Below, in pieces: positions 6,552-10,097 of a stretch of 10,097 nucleotides of DNA. This DNA is from Pseudomonadota bacterium (lineage in GTDB: Bacteria > Pseudomonadota > Alphaproteobacteria > Rhodospirillales > UBA2165), in the NCBI GenBank assembly GCA_027592155.1, contig JAQCKY010000036.1, forward strand, positions 1-10,097, read 5' to 3'. The notes beneath the pieces are model-generated. The model searched no databases, was not told the DNA's origin, and saw nothing but the letters and a program-made list of their open reading frames with translations. The position numbers and the translations under genes were made by a program. Positions within the stretch are counted from its first letter, which is position 1; every line of letters begins with the position of its first letter.

Positions 6552-7259
6552 CTAGTTCGATTGCTGTGCATCCGCTTGCTCCACGATCCGGCCGGCGATC
6601 TCGCGGATCAGTTTCAGCCGGATGGCGGTGCCGACATCATTGAAGCCGCGGGCAGGGATCGAGAAGGCGCCGGGGCCGCCGATGACATTTTGCTGGAACC
6701 ATTGTTGGAGTCCGAAGAAGCCTTCAAGAATAGGCAAGCCGTTGATGGTGATGCCCTTTGCGACGGCCCGGTCCCGGCCGACATCGGCGGGGAGCCCATG
6801 GCGGTCCGGTCTGTCACCGGAGACGTCGATCACCCGGCGGCGGCCGTCGAACTTGTTGCTGGATAATGATTCGGTCGCCCATTCGATGGCGCTGCCGACA
6901 GCTGTACCGCCGCCGTAAAGCTCCCGGGGGTGTTCCTCCAGCTCCTTCGCAAACGCAAGGATTTCGGCTTTCGTGCGCAGGTGGGTCCAGTCGACCACGG
7001 GAACTTGCAGTCCGGGCCCGCTCCACTCCACATAGGCCAGTGCGATTCCACCGCTGGGGCCGGATTGGATGGCGTTGATGATGCGGGGATCGCGGAGCGC
7101 CCGGGCATAACCGCTGCGTTGCAGGGCGAATTCTTCCTCATCGACGCTGCCCGATCCATCCGCCATCAGGATCAGTTCAAGATCGACCTTGACCTGTGCT
7201 ACCGCGGCGGTGAGGGGAACCGACGCAAGGAGCGCCAGCATGAATATCAACCTGATCAT
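6552..7259 (-). CDS. DUF1194 domain protein, secreted von Willebrand factor A-like
   Basis: Exported protein of about 235 aa with a vWA-type metal-binding fold, matching the DUF1194 family common in Alphaproteobacteria. Its cellular function is unknown. A Sec signal peptide (MIRLIF, hydrophobic core, cleavage after AAVA-Q) precedes VDLELILMADGSGSVDEEE, which holds the DxSxS part of a MIDAS site. Most family members I recall have DVSGS, so the Gly is a small variation. Further family hallmarks are AYVEW, GGGTAVGSAIEWA (MIDAS Thr), RRVIDVSGD, GITINGLPI and VIGGPGAF. The ATG at 7259 is preferred because it gives a well-formed signal peptide; an in-frame GTG at 7274 adds five residues. Neither has a Shine-Dalgarno. 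It is a single gene, convergent with the ligase. Confidence 0.9.
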   Translation of the reverse strand: MIRLIFMLALLASVPLTAAVAQVKVDLELILMADGSGSVDEEEFALQRSGYARALRDPRIINAIQSGPSGGIALAYVEWSGPGLQVPVVDWTHLRTKAEILAFAKELEEHPRELYGGGTAVGSAIEWATESLSSNKFDGRRRVIDVSGDRPDRHGLPADVGRDRAVAKGITINGLPILEGFFGLQQWFQQNVIGGPGAFSIPARGFNDVGTAIRLKLIREIAGRIVEQADAQQSN

Positions 7260-7305
7260 TGATAGATTAAACACGCACAGGGGAGGACGCGCTAGAGGAG
7301 ATCGA

Positions 7306-7335
7306 ATGTTTTCGTATTTGGATTTGAGCGGCTAG
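7306..7335 (+). CDS. possible 9-codon leader ORF upstream of the DoxX gene
   Basis: ATG at 7306 encodes MFSYLDLSG followed by TAG. It is preceded by GAGGAG (7295-7300) with a 5-base spacer, the best Shine-Dalgarno in this spacer and far better than the one before the DoxX start 38 bases downstream. It could be a leader peptide or a ribosome-loading site, or chance. There is no run of regulatory codons such as repeated Trp or His. Confidence 0.25.
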   Translation: MFSYLDLSG

Positions 7336-7349
7336 TCTTTGAGCGAATT

Positions 7350-7367
7350 ATTGAACTGTCGATTGAA
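7350..7367 (+). repeat. 18-mer resembling the rdhA promoter direct repeats
   Basis: ATTGAACTGTCGATTGAA matches bases 3497-3514 (ATTGGACTGTCGATTGGA) at 16 of 18 positions, including the spacing between the two ATTG-R-A boxes. Here it ends six bases before the DoxX ATG, so its position relative to the gene differs from the rdhA copy. A shared regulator site is possible; chance is not excluded. Confidence 0.3.
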
Positions 7368-7373
7368 AACACC

Positions 7374-7745
7374 ATGCACGCCGACCATACCTTCGTGGAA
7401 ATCATCGCCCATGGATTCATTGCCTTCCTGTTTCTCTTTCGGGGGATAACGGCGCTGCCCGATTTTCAAACGCACGTCACTCAGATGCGCGATCATAAGC
7501 TTCCGTTCCCGACCTTCGTCGCAGCCGCCGGCATCGTAACGATGTTTGTCGGGGGGTTGATGGTGGCGTTCGATTTTTATACGACGATCGGTGCCGGGTT
7601 GTTGATCCTCTTCACCGTGATGGCAAATCTGATTTATCACGATTTTTGGAATATGACGGAGCCACGCCCCCGCGAGACGCATATCTGGATTTTCTGCAAC
7701 AATATCGCGGTCACGGGCGGATTGCTGATGGTGGCTGTGCCCTAG
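7374..7745 (+). CDS. DoxX-like four-helix membrane protein
   Basis: Small inner-membrane protein, 123 aa, with four hydrophobic helices (about 8-28, 46-67, 69-88, 105-122). Features typical of DoxX-like proteins are FLFLFRGITALPDF at the end of TM1, a conserved loop YHDFWNMTEPRPRE (88-101) after TM3, and NNIAVTGGLLM in TM4. Family roles vary (thiosulfate:quinone oxidoreductase subunit, redox and detoxification membrane complexes), and none can be assigned here. The ribosome-binding site directly before the ATG is poor; the frame is open upstream to 7296 but has no ATG, GTG or TTG start. It ends four bases from the convergent thioredoxin-like gene, a possible redox neighbour. Confidence 0.82.
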   Translation: MHADHTFVEIIAHGFIAFLFLFRGITALPDFQTHVTQMRDHKLPFPTFVAAAGIVTMFVGGLMVAFDFYTTIGAGLLILFTVMANLIYHDFWNMTEPRPRETHIWIFCNNIAVTGGLLMVAVP

Positions 7746-7749
7746 CGCG

Positions 7750-8343
7750 TTAAGAGAGCGAGTCCGAATATTTCGGATTGTCGATGAAATATTTCATCAA
7801 GGCAACCGCATCGCGGGAGTCCCATTCCGCCGCACCCTCCAGCTTGCCGACCTCGTGGCCTTTGGCATCGAAGACATACGTCGTCGGCATGCTGCGCAGC
7901 CCTAGTGACCGCGCCATCACGGATTTTGGATCGAGGTGGAGGTCTAAGTTCTCTAACTTCAATTGCCGTTTGATCAATCGGCGGGCGGTGGATTTGCCTT
8001 TAGCGTCAATGCTCATCGCGATGACCTCGAACTTGTCGCTTTTGAGTTTAGCCTGAAGCCGGTCGACCGAGGGCAGTTCACGGATGCAGGGTGGGCACCA
8101 GGCGGCATAGAAATTGAGCAGGACGACTTTACCGGCAAAATCGGCGAGGCTCAGGGTTTTACCGTCGCCGGTTTTCCAGGTTGTTGTCGGCCGAGGCCGG
8201 ATACTGGGCGCCAAGGTAAAGGTTCGAATCTCGCCCCTAACGGGCGGTTTGGCATGGGCGGGAGAGGGGATCAGCAGCGGGCTCAGCCCTGCCGCAACGG
8301 CGCCAGCCGCGGCGGCTGTGCTCAAAAACTCCCGTCTGTCCAT
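7750..8343 (-). CDS. TlpA/ResA-like thioredoxin-family protein with Tat signal
   Basis: 197-aa extracytoplasmic thiol-disulfide protein. Residues 2-8, DRREFLS, are a twin-arginine motif followed by an Ala/Gly-rich hydrophobic core and an AHA-K cleavage site near residue 31, so export in folded form to the periplasm is expected. The thioredoxin fold follows: LADFAGKVVLLNFYAAWC with the active site Cys83-Pro-Pro-Cys86, then ELPSVDRL, and the cis-proline loop SMPTTYVFD (Pro153). WCPPC is typical of TlpA/ResA/CcmG-like reductases that serve cytochrome c or oxidase maturation. No cytochrome gene is nearby, so the partner is unknown. The start is supported by AAGGAA seven bases upstream. It is divergent from the SNase-like gene. 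Confidence 0.92.
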   Translation of the reverse strand: MDRREFLSTAAAAGAVAAGLSPLLIPSPAHAKPPVRGEIRTFTLAPSIRPRPTTTWKTGDGKTLSLADFAGKVVLLNFYAAWCPPCIRELPSVDRLQAKLKSDKFEVIAMSIDAKGKSTARRLIKRQLKLENLDLHLDPKSVMARSLGLRSMPTTYVFDAKGHEVGKLEGAAEWDSRDAVALMKYFIDNPKYSDSLS

Positions 8344-8512
8344 GTTCGAATTCCTTGTCGTCTATCAATTTGTAAAAGAATCTGCGATAGCCCGTTTATA
8401 TATAGCCAATCCGGCTGCTGTTTTGAGTAAAAGCTTTGTGACGATGGCGTGATTGGCGTTGCGCCCAACCCGCGTTATCTTGCGGACCTTCACTGAAGCT
8501 GGTACCAATTAG
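8344..8512. promoter_or_regulatory. divergent intergenic region between thioredoxin-like and SNase-like genes
   Basis: 169 bases without a gene, holding the promoters of both flanking genes. An AT-rich TATATATA at 8397-8404 could serve as a -10 for the leftward thioredoxin-like gene, but no -35 at normal spacing was found. The rightward gene has only a weak purine stretch (GAAGCTGG) before its ATG. No clear palindrome or riboswitch was seen. Confidence 0.35.
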
Positions 8513-9001
8513 ATGTTCTTCAAGTTTCTTGTACTGCCCGTTTTGGTGTTGGTCGGGGTCGCGTTTTTTTTGCTTCAGAGCCGGGATAATCCCGGCGTCG
8601 AGGGCGCCGGGAAGGTGGTCAACGGCCGGACCATGGTAATCAAGGCGCAGCGCGTGCGCCTGCACGGCATCGATGCGCCGGACTTGCGCCAAACCTGCAC
8701 CGTTGGTGGAAAATCGTACCCTTGCGGCAAGGAGGCGGCCGCGTTTCTTGCCAGATTGGTTGGCCCGTCCCGCCTGCATTGCGAACAGATGGACCGTAGC
8801 AACGATGGCCACATGCTCGCGATCTGCTCTCTCCGAGGAGAGATCATCAACCGCAAGCTAGTCGAGTCCGGTTGGGCGGTCGCCTCAGGTCCAGATTCGG
8901 ACGATTACGTCCCGTTGGAGGAAGCTGCCCGCAAAGCTAAAAAAGGCCTCTGGCAGGGAGAGTTTGAGCTGCCTTGGGAGTGGCGAGCCAAAAAGCGGTA
9001 A
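8513..9001 (+). CDS. membrane-anchored SNase-like (thermonuclease family) protein, degenerate active site
   Basis: 162 aa: an N-terminal hydrophobic helix (about 4-22, anchor or uncleaved signal) followed by a staphylococcal-nuclease-like OB fold. Family features are VRLHGIDAPD (48-57), a Cys pair pattern (Cys62, Cys71, Cys90, Cys105), LVESGWAVA (116-124), Y-x3-EEAARKAKKGLW (132-147) and the PWEWR end. By hand alignment to S. aureus nuclease, Arg35 (Arg49) and Asp40 (Asp54) are kept. However, the DGDT motif is NGRT (37-40, Asp21 to Arg39), Glu43 is Asp57, and Arg87 is His100 (DGHMLA instead of GR-x-LA). Loss of three catalytic positions suggests a non-nuclease role. Convergent with the TRAP gene, eight bases apart. 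Confidence 0.87.
   Translation: MFFKFLVLPVLVLVGVAFFLLQSRDNPGVEGAGKVVNGRTMVIKAQRVRLHGIDAPDLRQTCTVGGKSYPCGKEAAAFLARLVGPSRLHCEQMDRSNDGHMLAICSLRGEIINRKLVESGWAVASGPDSDDYVPLEEAARKAKKGLWQGEFELPWEWRAKKR
8580..8612 (+). repeat. overlapping alternative hairpins inside the SNase-like gene
   Basis: GCCGGGA (8580-8586), TCCCGGCG (8590-8597) and CGCCGGGA (8605-8612): the middle segment can pair with either neighbour, giving a 7-bp stem with a 3-base loop or an 8-bp stem with a 7-base loop. The segment encodes the linker between the anchor helix and the SNase fold. No U-tract follows, so it is not a terminator. Confidence 0.4.
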
Positions 9002-9009
9002 TAAGAAAA

Positions 9010-10097
9010 TCATCCTGTCTCGCTTGGCTGTGCGCTCCCACCGAGCTTTGGCCTGAGCTTTGGCCCGAGCCTAGGCGCGACCAGATGATGGTAAGCGAGG
9101 TAAATGCCGGCGACGATCAAGGCCCCTATCGATATGACCTCTATCTTCAACAGGATCAGGATGGCCAGCAATATCCTGAAGATGATGCCGACCGCCGACA
9201 GCCCAATCTTATCATGCCTGCTCAATGCGCTCGCGACCAGATAGAGGACGACGACGAGTTTGAAGAGCAGCCAACTGATCATCGCCAGGCTGACGGTGCC
9301 GTCATAGCCGGGAAGGAACGTCTTCTCCGCTCCGGATCCACCCTCGATCGCCTGAGCGAGCTGGGCTTGCTCGATCAACAAAAGCTCCGGATAGAAGGCA
9401 AAGACGAAGGGGATCGTGAACATCACAATACCGGCGCGAACGGCGGCGAAGCCGGTCGCCAGCGGCTCCGATTTCGATATGGTCGATGCCGCAAAGGCGG
9501 CGATGGCGACCGGCGGGGTAATGGCGGACGCCACCGCGAAGTAAAATATGAACATATGCGCGGTGAAAAACGACGTACCCAACGCCACGAGCAGCGGCCC
9601 GATGATCAAGATGACATTTACGTAAGCCGGCAATGTCGGCATGCCCATGCCGAGGAGGATTGTCGCCACCATCGCGACGGTCAGCGCAAGCAAGAGGTAG
9701 AGGGAGCCGCCGATGGTGATATCGGTCCCGAACAGCGAGAAGGTTTGGATGTCCCGCAGCCAGTTCAGGATATCGATGGTCAAAATGCCGGTGAAGTTTG
9801 TGAAATTGACGCTCACATCGATGATCGACACCGCGATCAGGAGGAGAAACAGCTCCGAAATAATGACGCCGGCATCGGCCAGCGCGGACAATACTTTGCG
9901 GGGCGATTTTCGGATTTCAGGGTCCAGGAACAACAGAATGACCAGAATGAAGACCGCCCAGAAACCGGCTGAATCGGGGTCGCCGGCGGCATTCTGGTAG
10001 ACCTGAAGAAGCCATGGCAAGGCCTCACCGGAGGCGGGATCATATCCGAAGATAAACCCGCTGAAGCCGGTGCCGACGGAATCCTTCTTGCTCAACA
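9010..10097 (-). CDS. TRAP transporter fused permease, TAXI type (N-terminal part outside window)
   Basis: C-terminal ~360 residues of a polytopic inner-membrane permease that imports organic acids with a Na+ or H+ gradient and a periplasmic binding protein. The frame stays open to the window edge; the first visible start-like codon (TTG at 10095) lies inside the protein, since fused permeases of this type are usually over 600 aa. Hallmarks are LLGMGMPTLPAYV, HMFIFYFAVASAITPPVAIAAFAAS and GFAAVRAGIVMFTIPFVFAFYPELLL, which match the 4TM/12TM fused DctQM permeases paired with TAXI binding proteins. After the core come a hydrophilic loop and about three more hydrophobic segments. The C-terminus ends in a short basic repeat (GPKLRPKLGG). 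The binding protein gene is not in view, and the substrate is unknown. Confidence 0.9.
   Translation of the reverse strand, partial: LSKKDSVGTGFSGFIFGYDPASGEALPWLLQVYQNAAGDPDSAGFWAVFILVILLFLDPEIRKSPRKVLSALADAGVIISELFLLLIAVSIIDVSVNFTNFTGILTIDILNWLRDIQTFSLFGTDITIGGSLYLLLALTVAMVATILLGMGMPTLPAYVNVILIIGPLLVALGTSFFTAHMFIFYFAVASAITPPVAIAAFAASTISKSEPLATGFAAVRAGIVMFTIPFVFAFYPELLLIEQAQLAQAIEGGSGAEKTFLPGYDGTVSLAMISWLLFKLVVVLYLVASALSRHDKIGLSAVGIIFRILLAILILLKIEVISIGALIVAGIYLAYHHLVAPRLGPKLRPKLGGSAQPSETG
9043..9078. repeat. 12-bp tandem repeat, about three copies
   Basis: GAGCTTTGGCCT, GAGCTTTGGCCC and GAGCCTAGGCGC lie in tandem. The first two differ by one base and the third matches the second at nine of twelve. 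They are in frame within the 3' end of the TRAP permease gene and encode its repetitive Leu-x-Pro-Lys tail, so copy-number change would only lengthen or shorten the C-terminus. Confidence 0.6.

Noticed and set aside
8397..8404. TATATATA as a clear promoter for the thioredoxin-like gene
   Set aside because: The nearest -35-like hexamer is about 21 bases away, so only a weak regional call is justified.
8974..9972. 332-codon open frame on the + strand opposite the TRAP permease
   Set aside because: Its translation is extremely rich in Gln, Asp, Arg and Glu with no domain pattern. This is what antisense reading of membrane-protein codons produces, and the minus frame has clear TRAP motifs.

Overview
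The window looks like a chromosomal segment of an alphaproteobacterium, probably a marine or Rhodospirillales-like lineage. This is inferred from gene content (a DUF1194 von Willebrand-type protein, a TAXI-type fused TRAP permease, a soluble reductive-dehalogenase-family protein, a Tat-exported TlpA-like thioredoxin), moderately high GC and very tight gene packing. No rRNA, tRNA, insertion sequence, CRISPR array or phage gene was seen. Ten protein genes are supported. The first (an SDR oxidoreductase) and the last (the TRAP permease) run off the window edges.

Layout. Bases 1-1716 (+): the 3' part of an NAD-type SDR, followed 9 bases later by an Fpg/Nei-type DNA glycosylase. Bases 1676-2938 (-): a Bcr/CflA-like MFS transporter whose 3' end overlaps the glycosylase by 41 bases. 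Bases 3007-3468 (+): a MarR-family regulator, divergent from the MFS gene. Bases 3599-4927 (+): a corrinoid/iron-sulfur reductive-dehalogenase-family protein. Bases 4983-6545 (+): an AMP-forming acyl-CoA ligase. Bases 6552-7259 (-): a secreted DUF1194 protein. Bases 7374-7745 (+): a four-helix DoxX-like membrane protein. Bases 7750-8343 (-): a Tat-signal TlpA/ResA-like thioredoxin. Bases 8513-9001 (+): a membrane-anchored SNase-like protein with a degenerate active site. Bases 9010-10097 (-): the C-terminal part of a fused TRAP permease.

The most interesting part is the MFS / marR / rdhA / ligase block. Between marR and rdhA lies an exact TATAAT -10 box. It is followed, over the predicted transcription start, by a perfect 9+9 bp inverted repeat (3544-3563), which is the expected size and place of a MarR-type operator. 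Two 12-bp direct repeats lie just upstream and reach into the -35 region. The working model is a substrate-induced unit: a MarR repressor senses an (unknown, perhaps halogenated aromatic) ligand and controls a cytoplasmic cobalamin-dependent reductase, with a CoA ligase downstream and an exporter or importer alongside. The substrate and the electron donor cannot be read from the sequence.

Other points worth a look are an Fpg-clade protein lacking several canonical lesion-recognition residues, an SNase fold with three substituted catalytic positions, and a 9-codon open frame with a strong ribosome-binding site ahead of the DoxX gene.
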